Assembly: GCA_945861065.1 (NCBI GenBank)
Contig: CAMASI010000005.1
Span: 21,087-85,086 of the forward strand
Direction of reading: 5' to 3'
DNA from: Klebsiella pneumoniae
GTDB lineage: Bacteria > Myxococcota_A > UBA796 > GCA-2862545
DNA length: 64,000 nucleotides
In this document: positions 8,510 through 16,951 of the stretch, piece after piece
How positions within the stretch are numbered: the stretch's first letter is position 1
Layout of the letters: every line of letters begins with the position of its first letter
Translations under genes and position numbers: made by a program
Notes under the pieces: model-generated
Databases searched by the model: none
Told to the model about the DNA's origin: nothing
What the model saw: the letters and a program-made list of their open reading frames with translations, nothing else

Positions 8510-10234
8510 GTGCACCTCGTGAGCCTCTTCTTTTGGTGGACTGCCGCGGCCGCCGCACCGTACTTCGAGGAGGTCACCGAGCAGCTTGGCGCACAACCCT
8601 GCGATCCTGTCGGCTGCTACTCCCACTACGCGCAGATGGCCGATCTGGACGGCGACGGAGATTTGGACTTTCTGTTCGCCTCCGGCGGCGGCTACTACGA
8701 ACCCGCAGACGCGCAGCCCCTCCTCCTGTACCGAAACGACGGCGCTAGCTTCGTTCTTGCCTCGGACACGGCATTCGGGGGCCACTCAGGTCGTCATCGT
8801 CAGATTTCCATCGGGGACATTGACGGAGACCTCGACCTCGACGTGATCGCGCCGGATTCCTACGCATTGACGGACGACGCTGTGTTCATCAATGACGGCA
8901 CCGGAAACTTCGTCGATGAAGGCGCGGTTCGACTTCCGGTCAGGTCCCGGGCCGGTGGTGCGAGGCTGGGCGATCTGGACGGCGACCTCGACCTCGACCT
9001 CGTCCTCACCGACTGGGGCGACATGCCTCCGTCCTCGGAAGGAACTGCAGTCGTCTGGCTCAACGACGGGTCGGGCAGCTTTCAAGAGTCCCCGGCGGCC
9101 GTCCCACAGGACACTGCTGGAATCGGCACCGGGCCGATCGACGTCGACCTGCTGGACATCGATGGTGACTGGGACCTCGACCTGCTGCTCGCCTCCCGTG
9201 AAGGGGACAGCCTTCTGTTCCGTAACAATGGCGCCGGAATATTTGTCGACGCCAACGGAGACTTGCCCCAGCAACAGGGTCCGTACGTGTATGGGCCGGA
9301 CCCGTGCGACGTCGATGCTGACCTCGACCTCGACCTTTGGCTCGACAACGCGTCCACGCAGCTGTCCGAACAACTCCTGCTCAACGACGGGGCCGGGAAG
9401 TTCACCGATGTGACGGTCGCCCAGGTGCAGCCCGTGCCCTTTGCTGACGACAACGAAGTGCAATGCGTCGACATCGACGACGACGGCGACTTCGACGCCA
9501 TGGTCGCCGCCCTCGGGGACGAAGAGCGCGTGCTGGAAAACGACGGCCTTGGCGTGTTCAGCCGCCTGCTCGGCGTGTTCCCAACTGGCAATGACAGTAC
9601 CCTAGGTCTCGACATCGGAGACCTAGACGGAGACGGCCGACTCGATGTCATCACCGCACAAGGCGAAAGCGGCGATTTCACCAATCGCGTGTTCCTAGGA
9701 ACGACGGAACAGGCCGTCGACAGCCACCCACCTACGTTGCGGGCGATATCGAGCATCGCCGACGGAACCGCGCTTCCGGCGGTGGTTCGTTTCGCGGTAT
9801 CGGACCGAATGACCACCGACACGGGTCCGCGACTCTCCGACGCGTGGGCCGAATGTACTGTGGGAACGACAACATCGGTGTCGGCGGCGCAGTTCGTCGG
9901 TGGCGATCTGTTCGCCGCGGTGCTCACGTTGCCGCCGGGCGCCGGCTTCGAACCGTCCGCGGAATGGCGGGTCTGCGTGACGGACCCCGTTGGGCTTTCG
10001 ACCTGCAGTGAGGCTGTTTCGTTTTTATTGCCCGAGGCCTCCGGTTCGGGGGGCTCAGGCACCGGGGCTTCCGGCGGCACAGGCGCCACAGGGGGCACGG
10101 GCGGCACCACGGACACGAACGAAGGTTCTGGCGCCAAGGGTTCACAGACCTCGGGTTGTGCCTGTGACCACGCCGCCCCATCGACCTGGGCCTGGGTCGG
10201 GCTGCTGCTCCTGGCGATCCGCCGGCAACGATGA
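8510..10234 (+). CDS. FG-GAP/VCBS repeat protein with MYXO-CTERM sorting tail
   Basis: 574 residues, exported. A signal peptide (LFFWWTAAAAA) precedes about seven FG-GAP/VCBS-type blades with Ca-binding loops of the form D-x-D-G-D-x-D-x-D (for example DLDGDGDLDF and DIDGDWDLDL), likely folding as a beta-propeller. A Gly/Thr-rich linker then leads to a C-terminal Cys-Ala-Cys motif, one membrane helix (WAWVGLLLLAI) and RRQR, which matches the MYXO-CTERM sorting signal. The start is GTG at 8510, directly after the upstream stop. Its stop overlaps the pseudouridine synthase start by 4 bp. Confidence 0.85.
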   Translation: MHLVSLFFWWTAAAAAPYFEEVTEQLGAQPCDPVGCYSHYAQMADLDGDGDLDFLFASGGGYYEPADAQPLLLYRNDGASFVLASDTAFGGHSGRHRQISIGDIDGDLDLDVIAPDSYALTDDAVFINDGTGNFVDEGAVRLPVRSRAGGARLGDLDGDLDLDLVLTDWGDMPPSSEGTAVVWLNDGSGSFQESPAAVPQDTAGIGTGPIDVDLLDIDGDWDLDLLLASREGDSLLFRNNGAGIFVDANGDLPQQQGPYVYGPDPCDVDADLDLDLWLDNASTQLSEQLLLNDGAGKFTDVTVAQVQPVPFADDNEVQCVDIDDDGDFDAMVAALGDEERVLENDGLGVFSRLLGVFPTGNDSTLGLDIGDLDGDGRLDVITAQGESGDFTNRVFLGTTEQAVDSHPPTLRAISSIADGTALPAVVRFAVSDRMTTDTGPRLSDAWAECTVGTTTSVSAAQFVGGDLFAAVLTLPPGAGFEPSAEWRVCVTDPVGLSTCSEAVSFLLPEASGSGGSGTGASGGTGATGGTGGTTDTNEGSGAKGSQTSGCACDHAAPSTWAWVGLLLLAIRRQR

Positions 10235-11175
10235 GCGCCGGAAAACAGCGACACATCGTCGTCGCGGACGACAGGCTCGATCGTGTCGTCGCAACGATCG
10301 TGGGATCGAGAAACAAAGCGAAAGAAACGCTGGCGTCTGGAAAGGTTCGCGTCCAGGGAATCGTTGCGACCGCACCGGGGGAGCTGGTGAAGGCCGGTGT
10401 TGTGGTCGAGGTGTGGTGGAACGAGCCTGGCACTTCCGTGGTTCGCAACGAAGGCAAGGCTGCGTTGGACCGGGCCGGGGTGCGTCTCGTCGAGTGGGCT
10501 ACCGATTTCGTCGTCTGCGACAAACCTCCGGGCCTTCTGACCGACGCCGCCACCCAGTCCCAACGAAGGGACGAGGACTCGCTGGTGGGGCTACTTCGCA
10601 GGCTGTCGGCCCCTTCTCACCCGAGAGCTGTGCATCGAATCGACCGCGACACCTCTGGGCTTGTTCTGGTGGCCCGAGGTGACACCGCCTACGAAGCGCT
10701 GCGCGCCGAGTTCGCAGCGCATCGCCCAGCCCGCCGCTACCTCACCCTCCTCCACGGCGACCTAGCCGGAGACCAGGGGACCTGGGAGGACGCCATGCTG
10801 TGGGACAGCCGACAGCTACGCCAACGTGTGCCCCGTCCGGGTGAAGAAACAAGCCTTGCGCGCGCGTCGTGGCAGGTGCTGGTTCGTGGCCGAGCCGTCA
10901 CGCTTGTGGAGGTCCGTCTCGACACCGGTCGTCGAAACCAGATCCGCCTTCACGCCTGCTTGCGCGGCCATCCAGTGGTCGGGGAACGACTCTACCTGCC
11001 ACCGCGTTGGCGACGCCCCAGCCTGGAGACCAACCGTCAATGGCTGCACGCAGCGTCCTTGTCGGTTCAACTGCCGGATGGCCGCGTCGGCGCGTGGTCC
11101 TCCCCCATTCCCCAAGACCTCAAGTCCGTGCTCGACAGCAATGGGGTTCGTTGCGGTCCAGACGGGCGCGTGTGA
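10231..11175 (+). CDS. RluA-family pseudouridine synthase
   Basis: 314 residues. An N-terminal S4-like RNA-binding segment (RLDRVVATIVGSRNKAKETL) is followed by the catalytic domain. The RluA signature H-R-I-D-R-D-T-S-G-L carries the catalytic Asp at about residue 138. 'RRYLTLLHGDL' and 'LDTGRRNQIRLHACLRGHPVVG' are also family motifs. It converts uridine to pseudouridine in rRNA or tRNA; the site cannot be assigned from sequence. The ATG overlaps the previous stop (ATGA), and the CDF gene follows 10 bp later. Confidence 0.92.
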   Translation: MSAGKQRHIVVADDRLDRVVATIVGSRNKAKETLASGKVRVQGIVATAPGELVKAGVVVEVWWNEPGTSVVRNEGKAALDRAGVRLVEWATDFVVCDKPPGLLTDAATQSQRRDEDSLVGLLRRLSAPSHPRAVHRIDRDTSGLVLVARGDTAYEALRAEFAAHRPARRYLTLLHGDLAGDQGTWEDAMLWDSRQLRQRVPRPGEETSLARASWQVLVRGRAVTLVEVRLDTGRRNQIRLHACLRGHPVVGERLYLPPRWRRPSLETNRQWLHAASLSVQLPDGRVGAWSSPIPQDLKSVLDSNGVRCGPDGRV

Positions 11176-11185
11176 CGAGGTTGCT

Positions 11186-12073
11186 ATGGGTCACGGGCAC
11201 GGGCATGGGCACGCACACGACAGCGGCAGCGCCGGCCTTCTGCGCTGGGTCCTAGCCGCAAACCTCATCTTTTTCGTCGTCGAGTTGAGCGCCGGCCTGT
11301 GGTCCTCCTCGTTGGCACTCGTGTCGGACGCGGGCCACGCGCTGGGCGACAGCGGAGCGCTGTTCCTAGCATTGGTCGCCGACGTCATTTCGCGCCAGCC
11401 TGCGACGCGCAGGGCCAGCTTCGGCCTGGTTCGAGCGCGTGTATTAGGCGCATTTCTCAATGGACTCGCGCTGGCGGCCATCGGCGGCGGTGTCCTTACC
11501 GAGGCGGTCCAACGCGTGATTCAGGCGCCACCACCCCCGCCAGCCGGAATCGTCATCGGCGTGGGATTGGCTGGCTTGGTGCTCAACCTGGGAAGCGCCG
11601 CCCTCCTGGCACGAGGCCGACGAGACCTCAACATTCGTGGGGCCCTGACCCATGTGCTCGTGGACGCGCTCGGGTCGGCCGCCGCAGTGGCCGCGGGCGT
11701 TGCTTTGTCGTTGGGCTTTACCCGGGCAGACTCGGTCGTGGCCTTGGTCATGGCCGCGTTGGTTTTGCGTGTCGCCTGGCTGCTGCTCCGCGACGCAGCG
11801 TCGGTCCTGTTGGAGGTCGCGCCCTCTGGGGTCGATCCAGACCGCGTTCGCGAGGTCCTGACCGCGGTTCCAGGCGTCCTGGACGTCCATGATCTGCATG
11901 TATGGTCCCTCGACGGCGAACACGCCCTGGTTTCCGTGCACTTGCGCACGGCCGCGTCGGACGCTTTCGCACCCGTTCAATCCGCAGCGCACCAAGCGCT
12001 CGAACGTCTACATGTCCACCATCGAACGCTACAGGTAGAGGTGGACTGTAGCGGAGGGTGCACGCCCAACTAG
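11186..12073 (+). CDS. Cation diffusion facilitator family transporter
   Basis: 295 residues of an inner-membrane divalent-metal/proton antiporter, probably exporting Zn or a similar ion. The His-rich N-terminus (GHGHGHGHAHD) is a likely metal-binding tail. TM2 carries 'SDAGHALGD' and TM5 carries 'HVLVDALGS', the paired H/D transport sites. About six membrane helices are visible, then a cytoplasmic C-terminal domain (VPGVLDVHDLHVWSLDGEHALVSVHL). GAGG lies five bases upstream of ATG 11186, so longer in-frame versions beginning inside the previous gene are rejected. The end overlaps the convergent ATP-grasp gene by 4 bp. Confidence 0.93.
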   Translation: MGHGHGHGHAHDSGSAGLLRWVLAANLIFFVVELSAGLWSSSLALVSDAGHALGDSGALFLALVADVISRQPATRRASFGLVRARVLGAFLNGLALAAIGGGVLTEAVQRVIQAPPPPPAGIVIGVGLAGLVLNLGSAALLARGRRDLNIRGALTHVLVDALGSAAAVAAGVALSLGFTRADSVVALVMAALVLRVAWLLLRDAASVLLEVAPSGVDPDRVREVLTAVPGVLDVHDLHVWSLDGEHALVSVHLRTAASDAFAPVQSAAHQALERLHVHHRTLQVEVDCSGGCTPN

Positions 12074-13287
12074 TCGTAGTCTACGTGGACCGTTTCGATA
12101 AGGAGCCGCACGGCCTGTTTGAGCACATTCGTGTCCGCGTGCCGCAAGATGACGTAGCCGTCGCCCTCATAGGTATCGGACCGCGGCGCGCCCACGACCG
12201 GGAGTTTCGCTTCGACCACCAAGCCACCGATGGCGCGTTGGGCTTCGTCAATGCCGCGGACGGCGCGGACGCGGCCAGCCCCGGGCCCTCGAAGGAACGC
12301 CACCGCCGTGGCCCATCGACGCTCCCAAGGACCGTCGAAGGCCTCGTCCACTACCGCGCGTGCCCAGGCGCGAAACAAATCCGCGTCGTGTGCCAACGAC
12401 GTCAGCATCATGATTTGTGCGCCGGGTGGCCGCATGGCGATTTCACCGATGGCGATGGTACCGTCGGGTCTACGGAACCACTCCATGTGGGTGAAACCGC
12501 TGTCCATGCCCAACTTTCGGACCGCAGAAAATCCCACCTCACGAGCGACGTCGAATTCAACGCCGCTGATGTCACGAGGCAGCAGACAGACCCACTTCAG
12601 GTGGGGGTTCTGCATGACTTCTAAGGGTCCCGGAAAGTAGCTGGAAATCGAATGGAACACGGGCGTACCGCGAATGCACAAGGTCTCGAAGCTGTGCTCC
12701 GCGCCCGACAGGAACTCCTCGGCCAACACTTCCCGACCCGGGGCAGGACGACAATCGGCGAGCGCCTCCTCCAACACCCGGGGATCGTCCACGCGCCACG
12801 TGGCCCGACATCCCGCGCCCGACGGCGGCTTGAGCACGATGGGGTACCCGACCGCACGGGCAAATGCGCGCGCATCGTCGTTGGATCGAATCACGCTATG
12901 CGCAGCACAGGGCAAGCCATGATGGCGCAGCGTACGCTTCATCAGGCTCTTGTCGCGAAATCGCTCCGTGGTTGCAGGGTCCGGCCCAGCGAGATCGAAG
13001 TGACCTCGAACCTCGGCCAGCTGCGTCTGCATGTTTTCCAGGATGCCAAGGATGCGGAAGGGCCTGCCGTATCGAGCCGATAGCTTTTCGATTCCACCGA
13101 TCAACGACCGTGTGTCAGTCGCGTCCTGGACCAAAACGACGTCGCGGAAAAGGGCCGCGGACTCCGGATCAGGCGCTGATTGAAACACACCGAATAGCGC
13201 CACGTCCGACAGCCCCGCGAGGGCGCGAGCAAAACGCCGCGTGGTCGCAAACTGAATGAACGGCGCACAGAACACGACGTTGCGCAC
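12070..13287 (-). CDS. ATP-grasp domain protein (carboxylate-amine ligase-like)
   Basis: 405 residues. The nucleotide-binding lysine strand is 'YPIVLKPPSGAG', the second hinge region is 'VLAEEFLSGAEHSFETL', and the Mg-binding end is 'IAIGEIAMRPPGAQIM', an arrangement typical of ATP-grasp ligases related to carbamoyl-phosphate-synthase-like or L-amino-acid ligases. It would activate a carboxylate as acyl-phosphate for amide formation; substrates are unknown. The gene starts 2 bp after the stop of the small membrane protein upstream, so the two form an operon. Confidence 0.8.
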   Translation of the reverse strand: MRNVVFCAPFIQFATTRRFARALAGLSDVALFGVFQSAPDPESAALFRDVVLVQDATDTRSLIGGIEKLSARYGRPFRILGILENMQTQLAEVRGHFDLAGPDPATTERFRDKSLMKRTLRHHGLPCAAHSVIRSNDDARAFARAVGYPIVLKPPSGAGCRATWRVDDPRVLEEALADCRPAPGREVLAEEFLSGAEHSFETLCIRGTPVFHSISSYFPGPLEVMQNPHLKWVCLLPRDISGVEFDVAREVGFSAVRKLGMDSGFTHMEWFRRPDGTIAIGEIAMRPPGAQIMMLTSLAHDADLFRAWARAVVDEAFDGPWERRWATAVAFLRGPGAGRVRAVRGIDEAQRAIGGLVVEAKLPVVGAPRSDTYEGDGYVILRHADTNVLKQAVRLLIETVHVDYD

Positions 13288-13289
13288 GG

Positions 13290-13694
13290 CTATTGGCCAG
13301 ACCCCGATCCAATCGGATTCGTACCGCCGTCACTCGCCTTCGGCTTGCCTTGCAACATCGACCCGCCCGTCCCGGATGCGGTCCGCTTCAGGCCCGGTAG
13401 CTGCTTTGCTTTGCCGCCCTTGGCAAACTGATCTCCCCGGGGCGCTTTCGTTCCAGGCTTAGAGCCAACGCCTTTCGTAGGGTCCGAACCGGGGTCGTGG
13501 CGCGCATTGGGGTCCCTCAACCAACCCTTGCGGGTTTGACTCGATTGCACGTTGGGCTCTGTCGCCGACGCACCGTCCCCTTCACCCGCCAGCGGTGCCG
13601 CAGCGTACCAAGCGACCGTGGACGCCACCAGCAGGAGCGCCATCAAACCGCCCGCCACCGTGGCCCGACTCAACGGGCGTTCGACGTCCGCCAT
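13290..13694 (-). CDS. Small single-pass membrane protein, low-complexity tail
   Basis: 134 residues, function unknown. A short cytoplasmic N-terminus (MADVERPLSR) leads into one membrane helix (VAGGLMALLLVASTVAWYAA), then a Gly/Lys/Pro/Ser-rich, probably disordered tail. GGGGG lies four bases before ATG 13694; the open frame continues upstream but without support. It is the first gene of a two-gene unit with the ATP-grasp enzyme and diverges from the GAF gene at 13759. Confidence 0.6.
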   Translation of the reverse strand: MADVERPLSRATVAGGLMALLLVASTVAWYAAAPLAGEGDGASATEPNVQSSQTRKGWLRDPNARHDPGSDPTKGVGSKPGTKAPRGDQFAKGGKAKQLPGLKRTASGTGGSMLQGKPKASDGGTNPIGSGSGQ

Positions 13695-13758
13695 TTGTCC
13701 CCCTTTCGCAGACAAGATGCCTCCTTCTTTGCGCAGCGGCAAGTCTTGAAACGCAACG

Positions 13759-15174
13759 ATGCTGATCCGAGAAGAGATCATGCGCGCTGTGCCTCTGCGT
13801 CCCGACACCCTCCCCGCTGCTCTCAGCTGCCTGGCCACGGTGCGGGAAGACGCCGCCAACTGGCATTTCGTGCTCGCGCTAGTGACCGAGCTCCTCCGCC
13901 AGGACGACGTGGAGAAACGGGGCACGCTGCTCGTCGCGCGCCTCCGTAGTCGCACTGGAGACCAGCGGATGGTCGTCCTGACGCTGCAAGGCGACTGCCT
14001 TCGTTCGATCGCCGGGGAGGACCTGCCTGACGGCGCCGAGAACGTCGTCATTCCCGTGGTGGGCACACTGTGTGACCACCTTCGAACCGGTCTGATCATT
14101 CATGCCGCGGATGCACGCGCCGGCGTGCTGCGCCGACTCGGGGTGTCCACGCTGGTGCCCGCTATCGGCCGCAACGGCCAGATCGTCATGGCCATCGGTG
14201 TCTGTGACCAACACGTGTCTCTGGACCTGATTCGCGACGTGTGCGGTCACGTCGGCGTCGCCTTCGAAGGCACCCATAGCGCGCGCGCTCTGTACACCCC
14301 GGGAATCGACCCGCGAGACCCGGCGCTTCATGCCCGTCTCGCATCCGCATGGACCACCGACAGCATCGCGCACACACTCGCCCTCGAAGCCTGTGCCGCG
14401 GCCGCCGCCCGACGCGCCACCGTTCTAGTCGCACGGCCGGAGGGCGACGGCCTCGTCGTGCGAGGTGCGACCGGTCTCGGACAGAAGGGCGTCGAGGATC
14501 GCCTCCGAAGAGGCGAAGAGATTGGCATTCGTTTCGGGCGAGGACGAGGCGGGCCGGCCCGAGCTTGGGAGACCGGGCGGTCCACTTGGGACACCGATAC
14601 GACCCGGCAGATCGGCGTGTTGTCCGTCCCTCTCATTCATGAGGAACGTGTTGCGGGCGTTCTCACGCTGCACTGGCACGGGCGGGATGTGCCAAGAAGC
14701 CCGGACCGGATCCTTGAAGTGTTGGTTCCAATCCAAATCACGGGCGCCGCTTGTCTGGCACGGGCGATTCGCCTCGACAGTGTTGTTGTCAATGCCAATA
14801 CAGGCTTGCCGAACGAAGCGGTCTGGTCGAATCGGGCGGCCGAGCTTGCGGTTCGGGCGAGCAGGCAGGGAAATGCGCTCGCCATCGCCACATTCGCCTT
14901 TCAGGAACCACCCCAGACGCAGCAGTGGATTCGAGTCGCGTCGCGTCTCAGGGGAGCGCTGTGGGGTATCGCCGAGCTCGGTCAACTCGACGACGGGCGC
15001 GTCGCCGCAGTGTTGCCCGGCCTCAATGCGCGCGAATGTGTCGCCGTCCTCCGGGCAGCGGCGGCCGAGGTGGAAGGCTGGCGCCCGGCGGTCAACCTCG
15101 TCGAACTGAAGCCCGGATTGACATTCTCCGCGGCGTTGGCGAAGCTCAAGACCGCTGGAGTCGCGGGAGGTTAG
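13759..15174 (+). CDS. GAF-domain sensor with degenerate GGDEF-like C-terminus
   Basis: 471 residues. The middle contains GAF-like sensory folds, with 'VGVLSVPLIHEERVAGVLTLHW' style segments at about residues 280-305. After residue about 335, 'NTGLPNEAVWSNRAAELAVR' copies the TGLPNR start of diguanylate cyclase domains, but no GG(D/E)EF signature or metal-binding Asp pair follows. The end is therefore likely a catalytically dead GGDEF remnant used for regulation or binding (inference). No membrane segment is seen. The next gene lies in the same frame beyond a TAG stop. Confidence 0.65.
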   Translation: MLIREEIMRAVPLRPDTLPAALSCLATVREDAANWHFVLALVTELLRQDDVEKRGTLLVARLRSRTGDQRMVVLTLQGDCLRSIAGEDLPDGAENVVIPVVGTLCDHLRTGLIIHAADARAGVLRRLGVSTLVPAIGRNGQIVMAIGVCDQHVSLDLIRDVCGHVGVAFEGTHSARALYTPGIDPRDPALHARLASAWTTDSIAHTLALEACAAAAARRATVLVARPEGDGLVVRGATGLGQKGVEDRLRRGEEIGIRFGRGRGGPARAWETGRSTWDTDTTRQIGVLSVPLIHEERVAGVLTLHWHGRDVPRSPDRILEVLVPIQITGAACLARAIRLDSVVVNANTGLPNEAVWSNRAAELAVRASRQGNALAIATFAFQEPPQTQQWIRVASRLRGALWGIAELGQLDDGRVAAVLPGLNARECVAVLRAAAAEVEGWRPAVNLVELKPGLTFSAALAKLKTAGVAGG

Positions 15175-15201
15175 CGGGCTCCCGGTGGGGGATTTCCCGC
15201 G

Positions 15202-16338
15202 TTGAATTGTCCCGACGAGCCGCTCGTCGCGCTGCAGACGTCGATGTCGGACGTGCTCGCCGCGTATTCGCGTGTGGATGCCGATGGTTTCGATCGCGCA
15301 GCCCGCGCCGTCGACCAAGCGCTGCCGTGTCAGGTCCTCGTTCTGCCTACCGCCCTAGTCGCCGAATTGCACCGAATGAAGGGCCTGATCGCGTTCACAC
15401 GCGGCGACGAGGTCGCAAGTCGCGCTTCCCTCACGGTGGCGCGCTCCTTGGACGCCACGTGGCAACTCGACGAAACGCTTTTTCCAGACGGGCACCCGCT
15501 GCGTTCCATCTACCAGGAAGCGCTGACATCCTTCCGGACCGACGAACTGGACGAATCGCGCGGGCATTGGTTCGTCGACGGCGTGCCGAGTTCAGTCGCT
15601 CCGTTGGGCTACCCCTTCGTTCTTCAGGCCGTGGACGAAGCAGAACTCGTTCGCTTCACCGGCTACATTCCGGACATGACGCAGGTGCCGTCCTTGCCAG
15701 ACCTCGCGCCCGACGCGCGCGACCTGCTGCTGGAGGTGTCGATCGGTGGCCTCGTGCGTCAGGTGACTGGAAGTCAAACCGGCTCCGCGGGTGGCCTCGA
15801 CTCGGGCCGCGATGGCGCTTGGACCGGGGGCGCTTTGCTCCGCGTCGAAGTCGATCCGGTGCCGCAAGCGGGGCTGGTCGTGGACCTGGGCCTGCTTGCC
15901 AACAGTGACCCGCGATTCGGGCAGACCGGCGGCGACGGTCGCGCCCTGCTCGTTGCTGGGCCCGTTTGGTCCCTCCCAAAAGCGGATGTTCAAGTCAGGG
16001 GCCGAACCGGTCTCGCCGTGGACTCTTTGGTGGGTTGGGGGAACGAAACGGCCCTCCCCTACATTGTCCCGTCCTTGTCGATCGGAACCGACCTGCGCGT
16101 CTCCATGCATTCTGCGCGGTTCGCGCTGTCGTTGGACGGCATGCTCGCGTCAGGATTCTTGCCCTTCGGCTGGCGTATCGACGCAAGCACGGGCGCGCGC
16201 TTGTCCTCGTCCTTCGCCGCAACCGGCGGGCTCACGTTCGGGCATCGCGCCCTAGAACTCGTCACCGACGACGCTGGAACCGCGTTGCGCACCGACGACG
16301 ACCGTCGGCTATGGGCTGGAATCGCTGTGTGGAGGTAA
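15202..16338 (+). CDS. Hypothetical protein: helical N-terminus, PEGA-like segment, barrel-like C-terminus
   Basis: 378 residues, starting at TTG 15202 (GGGGGA upstream) or ATG 15244. Residues 1-110 are helical and TPR-like. Around residue 130, 'WFVDGVPSSVAPLGYPFVLQ' resembles PEGA-type carbohydrate/surface segments common in Myxococcota. The C-terminal half has alternating strands ending in Trp-Arg, suggesting an outer-membrane barrel or periplasmic beta domain. No clear signal peptide is visible, which is odd for such a domain. Its last codons contain the GGAGG that serves the next gene. Confidence 0.55.
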   Translation: MNCPDEPLVALQTSMSDVLAAYSRVDADGFDRAARAVDQALPCQVLVLPTALVAELHRMKGLIAFTRGDEVASRASLTVARSLDATWQLDETLFPDGHPLRSIYQEALTSFRTDELDESRGHWFVDGVPSSVAPLGYPFVLQAVDEAELVRFTGYIPDMTQVPSLPDLAPDARDLLLEVSIGGLVRQVTGSQTGSAGGLDSGRDGAWTGGALLRVEVDPVPQAGLVVDLGLLANSDPRFGQTGGDGRALLVAGPVWSLPKADVQVRGRTGLAVDSLVGWGNETALPYIVPSLSIGTDLRVSMHSARFALSLDGMLASGFLPFGWRIDASTGARLSSSFAATGGLTFGHRALELVTDDAGTALRTDDDRRLWAGIAVWR

Positions 16339-16339
16339 T

Positions 16340-16951
16340 TTGCCGTTGCGAACGCTCGTCCGAGACCCTAGCTACCCCATCGACGTCGTTGCGCACGTGC
16401 TCGCCGCCATGCCGTGGGCCGTTCGACGCGCCGCCTTGTGCACCCTGTCAAATGCCGACCAGGGTCGGTTGTGGAAGAAGGCGGAGGCCGCCGCGCCGAT
16501 CACACTTGCGGACCTCGTTCCGGCTGCCGTCTCCGACGACACACCCGTTCATCATTTCGGTCGCAACAGTCTGCCATTGCCCGAGTTCGCACTTCGAAGA
16601 TTCGAAAAGCGTTTCCTCCGACCTCACGGCGTTGCTGACCGGCTGTACGGCTACAACCACGGCGTCAGCGAAAGCCTCTTCGGGCCTGGTTATTTCGTGA
16701 CGCGACCCGCCATCGACCGTCCCGAGTGGGCAGAACGAGGCGCCATCGTCGTGGACTACTTTCAGGTGCCGGACCGCGGGCATGCAGACTGGCCCACGGT
16801 CGTCAGCAACGACACACTTCGGCAGCGCTTCATTTTTGGGGGCACCCGCGACTTCATGCGACGGGTTGGGGCAGGCGTGAGCATTGGCGCCGCCTACAAA
16901 GGCGAGACGGCACTAGGAACGTGGTTCTTGTTGCTCGCACCGGATCTGTAG
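16340..16951 (+). CDS. Hypothetical protein
   Basis: 203 residues, family not recognised. It is probably soluble: no signal peptide or membrane helix is seen. A conserved-looking stretch near the middle (YGYNHGVSESLFGPGYFV) and a C-terminal 'GAAYKGETALGTWFLL' could be part of a lipid- or steroid-binding type fold, but this is only an impression. The start is TTG at 16340, supported by GGAGGT just upstream inside the end of the preceding gene. It abuts the sulfatase-fold gene directly. Confidence 0.6.
   Translation: MPLRTLVRDPSYPIDVVAHVLAAMPWAVRRAALCTLSNADQGRLWKKAEAAAPITLADLVPAAVSDDTPVHHFGRNSLPLPEFALRRFEKRFLRPHGVADRLYGYNHGVSESLFGPGYFVTRPAIDRPEWAERGAIVVDYFQVPDRGHADWPTVVSNDTLRQRFIFGGTRDFMRRVGAGVSIGAAYKGETALGTWFLLLAPDL

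Noticed and set aside
9082..10563. 493-codon open frame on the minus strand opposite the FG-GAP gene
   Set aside because: Ser/Arg/Pro-rich with no recognisable domain. It is a GC-driven shadow of the well-supported plus-strand gene.
15172..15204. TAG between the GAF gene and the next gene in the same frame as possible recoding (pyrrolysine or readthrough)
   Set aside because: The second gene has its own G-rich ribosome-binding site and TTG start. The two proteins are unrelated, and the first already has a complete end.
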